Positions 46,996 to 58,200 of a stretch of 64,000 nucleotides of DNA are shown piece by piece. Below the pieces are notes generated by a model, which searched no databases, was not told the origin of the DNA, and was given only the letters and a program-made list of their open reading frames with translations. The stretch is from positions 13,248 through 77,247 of the IMG/VR virus record IMGVR_UViG_3300008262_000231; one strand, written 5' to 3'. The stretch comes from a virus. The number at the start of each line of letters is the position of its first letter. Position 1 is the stretch's first letter. The position numbers and the translations under genes are program-made.

Positions 46996-49900
46996 ATGCC
47001 GGGAAGTAGTATTTATATAAATCAGATAGATTTAGATTCGAATTTTTTTGTTTGGGCAACTGGGCAAGACGTAAGAAAATTTAATGGAACAGCATGGGAA
47101 TATTACGATAGCTCAAATTCCGCAGTTCCTAGTGGATCCCCTTATTATTTGGATACAAGATCTATATCCATCGACAACAAAGGAATATTGTGGGGGGGAA
47201 TAGCACAGATATCCAATGGGATTTCTCCAGCCAATAGTGAGGATGTATCTTTTTATTCTCAAAGAACCTCGAGTTTTAATGGATCTGTAAATTCTACTGC
47301 CGTTCAGTCTGACGGAAAAATATTAATGGGAGGAATTTTTACTTCTTTTAATGGAAACACTAGAAATAGATTGGTAAGACTTAATTCCGATGGAACTGAG
47401 GATACTTCTTTCTATACTAATCTGGGAACAGGTTTTTCTTCTGGTGTTACTAGTATTTCCCTACAATCGGATGGAAAAATACTGGTAGGAGGAAATTTTA
47501 TTTCTTTTAACGGAAACACTAGAAATAGATTGGTAAGACTTAATTCCGATGGAACTGAGGATACTTCTTTCTATACTAATTTAACAAGTGTAGGTACGGG
47601 TACAGCGTTTACCGGTATAATAACAGTAACAAGAGAACAGACGGATGGCAAAATTATTATAGGAGGATTTTTTAGCTCTTTTAACGGAAATACAAGGGAA
47701 AGACTAATTAGATTGAATCCATCGGGGATAGAGGATTCAACATTTTATTCAAACTTGTCCCTTTACGGATTTGGATTTAATGGGGGGGTTTATGGAGTAT
47801 CTATACAAAATGATGGAAAAATTATAGTTACGGGGTCTTTTTCTTTTTATAATTCATATCCTAGAACTGGAATAGTTAGATTAAATAGTGATGGATTAGA
47901 GGATACCCAATTTTATACTAATTTAATAAGCACGGGGGATAATTCGGGACTTCAGAATGGAGTACCTCTTATTAGCAGGACACAATCAGACGGTAAAATA
48001 ATAGTAGGAGGATCATTTACCGATTTTAATGATAACGGAGGATACAATAGAAATAGAATACTGAGATTAAATTCTGACGGGACTGAAGATTCTTCTTTCT
48101 ACATACCAATAAGTCCAGGATTTGATCTTCCGGGGGATATTTATACTATAGAAATACAAACTGATGGAAAAATTTTAATAGGAGGGGATTTTACTACTTT
48201 TGCCGGAAATACTAGAAATTATAGCATAAGATTAAATTCTAGTACAACAACTCCGGGTACTCCTTTGATATTTAATCTGGATACTTCTGAAGTTACGGTA
48301 GGAAAATCCTGGAAATCTGATGATATATCAACTTTCGATAATCTTTTATATGAAACTTCATTGGTATATTCTTCTCCTTTCGGGAGCGAGGTTTTAGCCT
48401 ACATAACTCCTTTGAATGGTATAGGATCTACTGGAGCTACTGCATATACAAGAATAAATGGGGTTACGGGAGGAAGATTATTTTTCTATGACAAGAATAT
48501 AGAAAAATGGAATGAAACCCTTTCTGGATACACTTGGCCTCATATATTTCAAATTAAAGCTAAAGGGTATAAAGGTAAAGAATATAAATATTTTCTAGGA
48601 ACAACGGAAGGACTTTGGGTAATACCGCCGGGACTTCTTAGTAAACTTTCTTTAAATGATGGAGGCGAAATAGTTAGTCAGGCAAGAGTCTATAATACTA
48701 GTACTAGTGGGATAATATCTAATAATATCTACACTATAGATTTTGACGAGAACGGGAATCTATGGATAGGAACAGATTTAGGATTATCTTTTTTCGACGG
48801 AAGAAAATTTTGGAATTATTACACCTCTGGTCCAGTTACTTATGTAAAATCGAGAGAAAATGGGCATGTTTTTTATTCCATAGGGGATGGAGAATTATCT
48901 CAGGGAACAGGACTTTATCACTTCAACGGAACTACCCACACAAATATAAATTCTTCTAATTCAGATCTTCCTAATAATAATATACTTGAGATAGAATTAA
49001 TTCAGAATGGAACTAAACAAGGAGACGTAACTTTACACGAGAATTCTTTATGGATATTGTCTTTGAATGATCTTTCTTCTTTTGTTTACGATCTTCCACA
49101 TGTCTATGCTTCTTCTAAGTCTGAAGGAGCAACTGGGTGGAATTTTACATATAGAGTTCCTATAGGAGGAACCGGAGAGACTGGAGCTCCTCCTATTCCC
49201 AAAATTAATAAATACACCTGGAATTACCCTGAATGGCAGACTTACGATAGCGAATTTGTTGCTTCGGATCTTCCAGGATTAGATCCTAGAAATCTTTTTC
49301 TTACCGTTCCACTTAATGATATAGCAGACGGAAAAGCAGGGGAGCAATATTATTGGAGTAATTCTCCTATTACTAGTTACGACGAAAAAGTTTTAGGAGA
49401 AAGAATAGGGGAATCTTTATGGGATTCCCAGATAACTTTAGGAGGGTCTGGTGACATTAAGATTACCTGTTCTACCTCTTTAGAAACTGATCTAGGAATT
49501 AAATACCTGATAGGAGGGTATATCTCTGGTGATTCTGAAGCCACTTTTGGATACTATAATGATCTAACCCCAGCTACTATAAATAATCTAAATCCTACTA
49601 TAGGAGCTTCAGGTGGAACGGCTGGTTCCTCTAGTTTTTACGGGGAAATGGGATTTGTTGTTTGCTATGACTATTCGGGGTCTGTAGATACCATACTTCC
49701 ATTTAGAGGATATAGAACAAGAATAGATTCCTTAGATCCTAGCCCTGATGATAATACTTTTTCCGTATCTGGATCTTACGATTGGTTTATGGAATCTGGA
49801 CCTTGGGTTTGGCATTCTTGGGAAGGAGCTAATTCTTTTTCAGGAAACGGGGTTACCGGGTCACCTTACGGAGCTACAAACTTAAATTATCCTGGATTAA

Positions 49901-52029
49901 CATCGGGTAACTACAATTGGATATACGACCCTTTATCCCCCACATCTTCACCAATACTATCTAGTTCTTGGACTTATAATTCAGGGGCTACGGGAAATAT
50001 ATCTTCTGGAGAGTTTGACCTGTCTTACTCATTATCTAATGATTTTCCGTATGTCAATGGAATTTATATTTCTTATTTTGACGATTTGTCATCGGATCAA
50101 ACCTCGATATTAGATTCTTTACTTACCTCTAACGTTTTAAGTATATCAGTTTCCCCAGATGCTTTATACACCATAACATCTATATCGGCGATAACCGGAG
50201 GATTGTTTATAGGTCTTAGCTACCAATATGGAAACCCCGGGGTATTTCCTTTTTCAACCGGAAATAGTGTAAACCTAGATTTTTACGAATGGACAAACTA
50301 TACATATCCATTAGTTAAAAATTTAAATTCATTTCCTGGGAATCCGGAAGGGTATTCCTATGGAGTATTTACTGCAGAAATACAAAGGGATCTAGGTAAT
50401 AAATTTTCTTTTACAGGGATTACCGGAGACTATAATTCAGGTATAAATTCATCATATAGAGTTACAAGATTTAGAAATTTCCCGGTTAAGAATTTAAATA
50501 TCCTTACAGGTAATCAAGAAGTTCCTCTTACATCTGTCCAATTAACAAATTACCATACTCACCTATTAATAGAATCCAATGTTTCTGGTAATTTTGCAGA
50601 TTTATCCACTCTTAAAAACGAATGGAATCGATCAAATGATAATTATCTTGTCGATTCTTATCTATCTGATCCTGCATATACCGGATTACTTTCTTACGTT
50701 AAACTAAATAATTTAGATTACTCCCTTCAATCCAATTATAATTCAAACACCCCTGGATCTAGTGGATGGAGAAGAGTAGGATCCGAAATAAATTCTTTGG
50801 ATCTTGGAGAATCTGTTGTTATAACCGGGTCTGCAACAGGGGGATTCTATTTTTCTGGAAATTATTTATCCCCTACGGGATCTTCAAATTCTCCTTTCTA
50901 TATTTCCATAACTAGTAATCCTGTAGGATCTACTGGATTCTATTTAACCTCATTCGGAAATACTGGAAATAAAATAGGGGTAACTAAAGACGAATCTAAC
51001 TATTACATAACTACTGTGGTTGGATCCTCTGGATCTTATTTTGGGAAAAATTTTATAGCTGAATCCGGAAATACCTATTTTTTAACAGCAAAACTAACGG
51101 AACAAACTGTATGCCGAAGTATTTTCTACCCATCTGTAACAGGATCTAATTCTACATTGGATTTAAAGACCACACTAAAGCTTCCTAACCATCAATTTGT
51201 TATACATTATGAAAATTATGATGATCCATATACGGTTAAATTATTAAAAACTGATGAGGATTCTAGAGTGACTAATACTGTAACAATAGGAGGATTTAAT
51301 GGGGATCTTACTGTATGTAATGATATGGAATCTAATATATTCTTTTCTGGGTTTAATTCTTTAGGGTTAACCTCTTCAGCATATGTCGATTTTGGATATG
51401 TTGATATTGGATATTTTGTCTATACGGCCACCGGATTTGTTTATCTTGCCAAACAATATAAACCTAACTTGGGCATAAATGAGGGAGAGATAATATCCAG
51501 ACCTGGATCGGATCCTTGGACTTGGAGTGATTCTCACGTAAAAGGGGAAGGATCTTTTGAAGTTCCCCTCCTGTCTACAGTTATCTTTAATAATTATTCT
51601 TCTGAAATATACGGTAAAAATACAAATAAATGGGTTTTATCTAATGCTATTACTGGAGAAGAAATATTAAATATAAAATATTCTCCTTATTTTATTTATA
51701 CTTTCACCGAAGAAGGAGAATACACTATTTATAATGAGGTTCTGGATTCTGAAGGAAATGTATACGCAACTACAGGAAATGGATTCATAAGAGTGCTAGA
51801 TCACAAAAAGATGAGAATCCCAGGAAGAAAATCCGCACCTATAAATTCTTCTAATTACGGGGTAGATCAACCTTTTGACGATAGGACTTACCAAGGACAA
51901 AAATTACGAAAAGATTTAGAAAAACAGCAGATAGAGATAGAGAGAAATAATAAACCTAAATTTACCCCTGCTATAGTTATACCTGATAATCCAGATTCTA
52001 CTTACAAAAAAATAAATTTGGAATCGTGA
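46996..52029 (+). CDS. giant tail fibre with delta-60 propeller repeats
   Basis: A 1677-residue predicted fibre. Residues about 90-425 carry delta-60-type beta-propeller repeats: QSDGKILMGGIFTSFNGNTR, NRLVRLNSDGTEDTSFYTNL and variants, spaced about 53 residues. Residues about 585-680 have regulator-propeller-like repeats (GNLWIGTDLGLSFFDGRKFW). Later regions are beta-rich with GATG and SGP loops. Near the C-terminus a PKD-like domain (KYSPYFIYTFTEEGEYTIYN, EVLDSEGNVYAT) is followed by a basic end. Propellers on a phage fibre suggest binding to host surface glycans or proteins. Alternatively it could be a baseplate-attached long fibre shaft. Confidence 0.8.
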   Translation: MPGSSIYINQIDLDSNFFVWATGQDVRKFNGTAWEYYDSSNSAVPSGSPYYLDTRSISIDNKGILWGGIAQISNGISPANSEDVSFYSQRTSSFNGSVNSTAVQSDGKILMGGIFTSFNGNTRNRLVRLNSDGTEDTSFYTNLGTGFSSGVTSISLQSDGKILVGGNFISFNGNTRNRLVRLNSDGTEDTSFYTNLTSVGTGTAFTGIITVTREQTDGKIIIGGFFSSFNGNTRERLIRLNPSGIEDSTFYSNLSLYGFGFNGGVYGVSIQNDGKIIVTGSFSFYNSYPRTGIVRLNSDGLEDTQFYTNLISTGDNSGLQNGVPLISRTQSDGKIIVGGSFTDFNDNGGYNRNRILRLNSDGTEDSSFYIPISPGFDLPGDIYTIEIQTDGKILIGGDFTTFAGNTRNYSIRLNSSTTTPGTPLIFNLDTSEVTVGKSWKSDDISTFDNLLYETSLVYSSPFGSEVLAYITPLNGIGSTGATAYTRINGVTGGRLFFYDKNIEKWNETLSGYTWPHIFQIKAKGYKGKEYKYFLGTTEGLWVIPPGLLSKLSLNDGGEIVSQARVYNTSTSGIISNNIYTIDFDENGNLWIGTDLGLSFFDGRKFWNYYTSGPVTYVKSRENGHVFYSIGDGELSQGTGLYHFNGTTHTNINSSNSDLPNNNILEIELIQNGTKQGDVTLHENSLWILSLNDLSSFVYDLPHVYASSKSEGATGWNFTYRVPIGGTGETGAPPIPKINKYTWNYPEWQTYDSEFVASDLPGLDPRNLFLTVPLNDIADGKAGEQYYWSNSPITSYDEKVLGERIGESLWDSQITLGGSGDIKITCSTSLETDLGIKYLIGGYISGDSEATFGYYNDLTPATINNLNPTIGASGGTAGSSSFYGEMGFVVCYDYSGSVDTILPFRGYRTRIDSLDPSPDDNTFSVSGSYDWFMESGPWVWHSWEGANSFSGNGVTGSPYGATNLNYPGLTSGNYNWIYDPLSPTSSPILSSSWTYNSGATGNISSGEFDLSYSLSNDFPYVNGIYISYFDDLSSDQTSILDSLLTSNVLSISVSPDALYTITSISAITGGLFIGLSYQYGNPGVFPFSTGNSVNLDFYEWTNYTYPLVKNLNSFPGNPEGYSYGVFTAEIQRDLGNKFSFTGITGDYNSGINSSYRVTRFRNFPVKNLNILTGNQEVPLTSVQLTNYHTHLLIESNVSGNFADLSTLKNEWNRSNDNYLVDSYLSDPAYTGLLSYVKLNNLDYSLQSNYNSNTPGSSGWRRVGSEINSLDLGESVVITGSATGGFYFSGNYLSPTGSSNSPFYISITSNPVGSTGFYLTSFGNTGNKIGVTKDESNYYITTVVGSSGSYFGKNFIAESGNTYFLTAKLTEQTVCRSIFYPSVTGSNSTLDLKTTLKLPNHQFVIHYENYDDPYTVKLLKTDEDSRVTNTVTIGGFNGDLTVCNDMESNIFFSGFNSLGLTSSAYVDFGYVDIGYFVYTATGFVYLAKQYKPNLGINEGEIISRPGSDPWTWSDSHVKGEGSFEVPLLSTVIFNNYSSEIYGKNTNKWVLSNAITGEEILNIKYSPYFIYTFTEEGEYTIYNEVLDSEGNVYATTGNGFIRVLDHKKMRIPGRKSAPINSSNYGVDQPFDDRTYQGQKLRKDLEKQQIEIERNNKPKFTPAIVIPDNPDSTYKKINLES
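47353..47580 (+). repeat. 69-bp identical direct repeats within the propeller
   Basis: 47353-47421 and 47512-47580 are identical over 69 bases, 159 bp (53 codons) apart, whereas neighbouring propeller blades have diverged. This indicates a recent duplication or gene conversion between blades. Confidence 0.85.
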
Positions 52030-52093
52030 AATTTTACCTCTATTTTTTTCTAGAATAAATAACCAATTTGGATTTTTAACTATTTAAAAAAAC

Positions 52094-52101
52094 GATATAT
52101 A
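52094..52101 (+). promoter_or_regulatory. putative late promoter motif GATATATA
   Basis: GATATATA 22 nt before the ATG at 52124, following a 94-nt intergenic stretch. Confidence 0.65.
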
Positions 52102-52123
52102 AAAATAAAAAATAAAACAAAAA

Positions 52124-53035
52124 ATGGCTTCAACTGTAAACATTACTGAAATTCTAGGATCAGATTCCATATCGGGATCTAGGATTACTATTAATTCTAA
52201 TTTTTTAATTCTTCAAAACTGGATAAATGGATACGTTCAAGTTTTCGGAGTAGATACCACTAACGGTATATTGGATCTAACAACAGCATCCACCGGAAAG
52301 GTTATGGCGAAAATAGGAAGATTTGATTCCCTCTCTTTGCCTGCTTCCGGAACTGCTCTTACGTCTTTTGATTCGATCGGGGGAGCTTCTTTTGTTTCTG
52401 TTTCATCCACAAATGTTACAATATCAGGAGCTCTAACTGCTAACGGATCAATAACACTAGGAACAGGATCAACATTCGTATCAGGAGGAACTTCTAGCTT
52501 TAATGGATCATTAAGTGCAAATGGAGCTTTTTATCTAGGAACCCAAGGACACGTAATAAGTCAAAATACTACCGTTGCTACCGGATTAACCGCAGGTACA
52601 CCATTTCCTTCTACCGCTCTAGGAGGTGGAGGGTATCAAACTCCTAATTCTGCTTCTCCTTATGCAATAACAGGATTAGAAGATGTTATATTTGCAGATT
52701 GCGGTCCTACTGGATTCTTTATTAAAGTTGTAGACGGAACTTCTCCTGTAGGAGGAACTTTACCTAATTTACCACAGGGAACAAGAGTAACTATAGTAAA
52801 TACTAATCCAGCGACAGGATACATCTGGACAGGACTTACCGGCTCTACTACATATTATACCGGATTTAATACGGATTCTTCTTACGGAGGGTATTCTTCT
52901 TCTGGTATTGTAATTCCTCAGAGCAAATCATACAGATCTTCCGTTACTCTTCAATGGGAGCCTAGGGTAGGACAGGGGCAAGCCACAATGAATGGATCTT
53001 GGGTAGTTATAGGTTCTAGTAACGTTACAGTATAA
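52124..53035 (+). CDS. short tail-fibre-like protein
   Basis: A 303-residue beta-structured protein. N-terminal attachment-like region (TVNITEILGSDSISGSRITI), then regular short strands of Ser/Thr/Gly (LTANGSITLGTGSTFVSGGT, SSFNGSLSANGAFYLGTQGH), typical of trimeric fibre shafts. The C-terminal domain contains LPNLPQGTRVTIVNTNPATG and VTLQWEPRVGQG, a tip-like fold. No chaperone or hydrolase domain. First gene of a fibre unit with the next three genes, 18 and 4 nt apart. Confidence 0.76.
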   Translation: MASTVNITEILGSDSISGSRITINSNFLILQNWINGYVQVFGVDTTNGILDLTTASTGKVMAKIGRFDSLSLPASGTALTSFDSIGGASFVSVSSTNVTISGALTANGSITLGTGSTFVSGGTSSFNGSLSANGAFYLGTQGHVISQNTTVATGLTAGTPFPSTALGGGGYQTPNSASPYAITGLEDVIFADCGPTGFFIKVVDGTSPVGGTLPNLPQGTRVTIVNTNPATGYIWTGLTGSTTYYTGFNTDSSYGGYSSSGIVIPQSKSYRSSVTLQWEPRVGQGQATMNGSWVVIGSSNVTV

Positions 53036-53053
53036 TATTTATAATTTTAACAG

Positions 53054-55255
53054 ATGGCAAAAACACCTTTTATTAGGCCGCTGCAAGTTCAAGGAGGTAC
53101 TTTTTATACCTTTACTTCTTCTTCAGAGGATTTAGCTTTTACGTTTAATAACGATACAAATAAATTTACATTCTCAAAATTTGCCCTGTTAAATATACCT
53201 AATATAGATAACAGCTCTTCTTCGGATACGAATTATATTAGATTAAATGGTCCAGATGGAGCATTTTTAGATTGGGCAAATAATACCCAAAAGATAATAA
53301 CTGGAAATTCCAATATAGATTTTTCTCAAAGTTTCCAAAGCTATTGTTTAAATTTAGAATCTATAATAATAAGTGACGATAATTACGATCCTACTAAAAA
53401 ACAAAATGTATCGGAAAGAGTATTTTTTAAATGGCTTAAAGAAATAGGAGCTATGAGATTTAGGCCAGCAAGCTCGAGCGAGGTTGCTTCTACCCTAAAC
53501 CAAAATACAGTTACTATAGTTAATGATCTTCCGGTAACCCAGAAAAGATATGTAGAAGGAGATAACGCTGCAGGAACTACAGGATCCTATGGTATGACTG
53601 GATCTACTTACAATAAAGTTGTTCAGTATGTTGGATCTTTGGATATAGTAAATTCAGTAACGAATAATAACAATTCTTATTCCGAAGTATATGTTTATGT
53701 TCCTACATCAGCGGGAAATACCCCTACTGTTTTATTCAAAAATGTTGTAGATTCCAATTACTATCCAGACTATCAATGGACAAATAGCCCATTAAATCCT
53801 CTTAATGACGAATACCTATACGGAAGAAATTATACAGAAATAAATCCCAGTGGAATTACTAGTCTTGCTATATATGATGACGATGTTTTAGGATCCCCTA
53901 CTGCTTCTTATATCGACACAGGTCTATCGACTACCCCGATATCAGGAAATTGGTACTCGCCAAGAGATACTGCAAATACTTATTTTACGGATTCTCTTTT
54001 TACAGATCCTTCTAATTACGTACTTACTAAAAGTGCGAATTCAAATTCTCTTACTTACGTTAGAAGTAAATTAGATTCTATAGGTATAGATTTTGATCCT
54101 AATTCATACAAAGCTATAGTAGATGATACTTCTATATCAACACTTGATGAGTACAATTCTACCCCTATAGCTTCTGATTTTGAATTCAATGCAGCTTTAA
54201 TCTATTATGATGTCTACGATCCTGCAAATCCTACCGATAGAGCAACTAATCTATATGGGGTTTTGTTTTTGGATGAAGTTAATTCATCTTCAGGGGATAT
54301 ATTCATACCAAGAACCAAAAAATACAAACCAAATCCTGTAACAGGACTAAATGGAAATTCCTACGGATTCAAGATAAACATAAAATTTGATACTGATATA
54401 GATCAAACCGGAATAGAGCAGGCAATAAATGATTATTCCCCTTTCTCCCTTTCTATGTTTATGGATGCTATGAATGTACTTCAGGATTCTAGCTCTACCC
54501 TTAATAGATCTTCTTCTCAATTTATAGATCTTTCCAATAGGGTTACTAACTTAGAAAATATAGCTTTAACTACGGAAACCTCTGTTAATTTCAATGCAAG
54601 AATAGCAGCAATAGAACAATCTTTAGCTGCAAATCAAGCTTTATTTAATAATACACAATCTATATTAAATCTCATAAATCAAAATTATGATTTAACTAGA
54701 TCTATACTTAATAATGAAACGAGCGTTGAGGTTTCATATAACTTAAATACAATAAATCAGGGATTAGGTATAAATGTAGACAGATCTGTAGAAAATTTAG
54801 TAACTATAAATAATTCTAGCCAGGATTTTAATATAGGCGTAAATAAAGGATATGGTATTTTAACCCAGACCGGACAGAATACTATAGAATTACTAAATTT
54901 TTCAAATTACTTTAAGCACATAAATAATGGGATAGATATAAATCTGACAGGAGACATGACTATCAGATTAGACGATACCAATGTTAAATGGAAAAATGGA
55001 CAAAGATTTAGAATTTCATTCGGAGACAAGGTATACCCACAGTCTTCTATAATAACTATAGTAACAGACTCACAAGGTCTTTACCCCCTAAGCTCTCCTT
55101 CTGGAGGAATATACTCAACAACGATAGTAGTATTAGATGATACTATTTTTTCTGAATGGGGTTATAAACCAGTATTCGATATAGTTTGTATAGACGATCA
55201 GAATTTAATATTCCAAGTTGATGCAATAGGAAAAAGTTTGACAGATAATCAATAA
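53054..55255 (+). CDS. large virion protein with coiled-coil, likely fibre component
   Basis: A 733-residue protein. N-terminal segment (RPLQVQGGTFYTFTSSSEDL) is seen at the start of several large tail-fibre-associated proteins. Residues about 470-570 are a helical/coiled-coil region (LNRSSSQFIDLSNRVTNLEN, RIAAIEQSLAANQALFNNTQ, SILNLINQNYDLTRSILNNE). The C-terminal 130 residues form a beta domain (DMTIRLDDTNVKWKNGQRFR, ISFGDKVYPQSS). No enzymatic motif. Likely part of the fibre or whisker-like structure encoded with its neighbours. Confidence 0.72.
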   Translation: MAKTPFIRPLQVQGGTFYTFTSSSEDLAFTFNNDTNKFTFSKFALLNIPNIDNSSSSDTNYIRLNGPDGAFLDWANNTQKIITGNSNIDFSQSFQSYCLNLESIIISDDNYDPTKKQNVSERVFFKWLKEIGAMRFRPASSSEVASTLNQNTVTIVNDLPVTQKRYVEGDNAAGTTGSYGMTGSTYNKVVQYVGSLDIVNSVTNNNNSYSEVYVYVPTSAGNTPTVLFKNVVDSNYYPDYQWTNSPLNPLNDEYLYGRNYTEINPSGITSLAIYDDDVLGSPTASYIDTGLSTTPISGNWYSPRDTANTYFTDSLFTDPSNYVLTKSANSNSLTYVRSKLDSIGIDFDPNSYKAIVDDTSISTLDEYNSTPIASDFEFNAALIYYDVYDPANPTDRATNLYGVLFLDEVNSSSGDIFIPRTKKYKPNPVTGLNGNSYGFKINIKFDTDIDQTGIEQAINDYSPFSLSMFMDAMNVLQDSSSTLNRSSSQFIDLSNRVTNLENIALTTETSVNFNARIAAIEQSLAANQALFNNTQSILNLINQNYDLTRSILNNETSVEVSYNLNTINQGLGINVDRSVENLVTINNSSQDFNIGVNKGYGILTQTGQNTIELLNFSNYFKHINNGIDINLTGDMTIRLDDTNVKWKNGQRFRISFGDKVYPQSSIITIVTDSQGLYPLSSPSGGIYSTTIVVLDDTIFSEWGYKPVFDIVCIDDQNLIFQVDAIGKSLTDNQ

Positions 55256-55259
55256 AAAA

Positions 55260-58200
55260 ATGGCAGGTACAAATAATAGTATAAGTTCTTTAATAGCTCA
55301 ATTTCTAAGACTCCAATCTAATTCTTTGGAGATAATAAATGGATTAAACGAGGTAGCAACGTCTACAAATGAATCTGTTACTATACAAATATTAGACGAA
55401 AATGGGTTACCCAAAACAGTTAATATCCCTTCTTATGGGTATATGAGCGGGGAAATCCAAAGATTGAATAATAATGTAAAATCCTTAGCTGGATTAGAAG
55501 AAAATTCTGCAACAGTAAGAAATTCAGATGGAACATATTCACAGGTCTATAAATCTAAAACATTAAAAGAACCTTCAAGTCCTTCCGAACTTCAAATACC
55601 TAGTTCTTTTAAGGTAAAAGATAATTGGTTCTTTGAAAGCTTTCTAAGCCCTCTTTTATATGTTAGCATAGATGTTACTGGAAAAATTCCCGAAAATTCT
55701 GATAGGATAGTAGTTAAAAGAATTATAGCAAATACCCAAACGGAATCTGAGAAAAATTTCTTTGATCTTAACCTTAAAGGTAAAAATGATATAAGTCATG
55801 ACGGGTTTATATCGGCTTTAGAAGGATATGGGATTTCCTATTTTACTGATGAAGATGTCGTAAGCCTCCCTCTAAAAACTATAAGATACGTAGGAAATTT
55901 TGGGGTTCTTAATTTTATAGACGATGTCGTAAATCAGACAGATTCACAAGGTAACTCATTCCAGGTTACAGTTAGAAATTATAAGCTGACTTCTTTAAAT
56001 TATACCGATACTACAAGTTCTGTTACTAACGGGGAGACTTTAAAAAACGGTGATACCCTATCAACTCCGGACGGAACAAAATATAAAATTACCTCAGTGA
56101 ACATATCCGATTCTACGGTACAATTAGAAAGAGTATCCGGATTTCAACCGGTTTTATTAGGTAGTAATTCTCTTGCAATAGCAATGGCAGATTTTGGAAA
56201 TAGATTTGCTGATGTAAACATAGGAAATGACGAAAGACAAGGAATATTTTTCAAAAGTATTGACGATGATTTTAATATCGTTGCAGCAACCTGGTCTACG
56301 GGGGTTACTTTTTGGTCTAGTGAATTAGAAACAACTACAACCGACGGTAGCGTAGTTGATCTTTCAACTTATTATAAAGATAGTGTTTCTGATTTCGGGA
56401 AGCTTTTTATAGGACTCGCTAAAGAAAATACGGTTACCGCTATTGATGGATTGGTTCCTAATATACCAACCATTACCCAGGATTCTTTCAAAGTAGTTCA
56501 AATAAATAAACAGATAACAGATTCTACCTCTGTAAAAAATATTGACGACAAATTAAAACTTAAGACGTCAATAAAGAGCGAAATAGATTCCATAGATCAA
56601 GCTCTTCAACAAACTAAATTACAGATAAATAATTTAAATTCAGGAAGATCCGGAGGGGGATCTTCTTTCTCGACTTTCACGGATCAAAAATCTTCTTTAG
56701 AAAATAATTTAAAATCCTTAACTGAAGAAAGATCTAATAAATCTGAGCTTTATGCTTCTTTAGTTAGCGAGGTATCTACTTTAACTAAAGATGTTCCCCA
56801 GCTTTTAGAAAAGCCAAAATACAGGGTTAGAGGGTTTTGGCCTATACCAGATCCTAAAGTAAGTGGAACCACAAAACAGGAAGTTATCCAATTTGTAGTC
56901 AGATATAGATATCTTTCGGATTCCGGAGCTTCTCAACCTTCCGATCAGATAGAATATACAGACAAAGACGGTCTTAAAAAGAATGCTGCTTTTTCCAACT
57001 GGGTAGAATATAAAACTCCAGAAAGAAAAAAAGTATACGATTCATCAAAAGGAATTTATGTTTGGTCTACAGAGGACCCTTCTAATGCAAATTCGGTAAA
57101 TATAAACCAATTAGATATACCAATAACAAAAGGGGAAAAGGTTGAAATACAGATAGCTTCTATTTCTGAAGCAGGATGGCCTCAGAATCCTTTAACCTCT
57201 GATTTTTCTCCTTCTGTTACCATATCATTTCCTGACAGTCTTAATGTTAATGGTGCTTCGGATACCTTATTAAAAAATAATGAGGATTCTGCAGTAGTTA
57301 AAGTTCAACAAAATTTAAATTCTCAAGGTTTACCTCAGCATTTATCTGAACAATTTACTGATGGATCAGTTACATATTATCACAATGCATCTAATATAGC
57401 AAGCGGGTTTTATACCACTAGTGGATCAGTTTTAAGTTTATTTGAAAAGATAACGGATCTTCAAAATCAGATAGAAGTTCTTAAATCGCAGATCACTAAT
57501 ACTAAAGGAGTTCTAGAAGTTTATATCGTAGATTCTTCTAACCAAAAAATTAAAGTTACCAAAGGCTCTTTAGTTAGCTTAAATGCTGGATTTTATGACG
57601 GGATATTCAGTAATCCTTTAGGAACAGATGCCGGAAAAATTGCTTCTGTTACTTATAATATTCAACTTTATAATTCTCAAACTACTGCAGTTGAATTGGC
57701 TTCTATAATACCTGGAGGACTAGGAGTTAAATCACCTAATGTTATCTCTTCATCATCTCCTGTTGGTTATAATGATAATTTAAGATATGGGCAATGTCCT
57801 ATTTCTATAAGTTCTTTAACCTCTTCCCAGGTAGAGGACAATACATATTTTAGACAGGTTTCTCCTTTTGCTTCTTCTGGATCCTATTCCCAATTTCTTT
57901 ATCCTAGATATAGAAATGTTGGATTGAACGAAATACTCTATTGTGCAGTGGATAATAATGTATCTACTAATACTCCTGTCGGGGATAGTCCTTCTGCTCC
58001 GGTTATACCTGGAGCATTTACTTCTCTGTATAATCCGACATATTCTTACGACGGGTCTACGCAAATCAATTTTAGTATTTCCGGAACATATCCGCAGAAC
58101 GGAACTATTCTTACCCCTTACGATCCTACGGTTACTCCTTCTTCTGCAGCAGGAGCTACTTCTTCCGGTGTTTGGGCAGGATCGTTTTCTGGTACAACCG

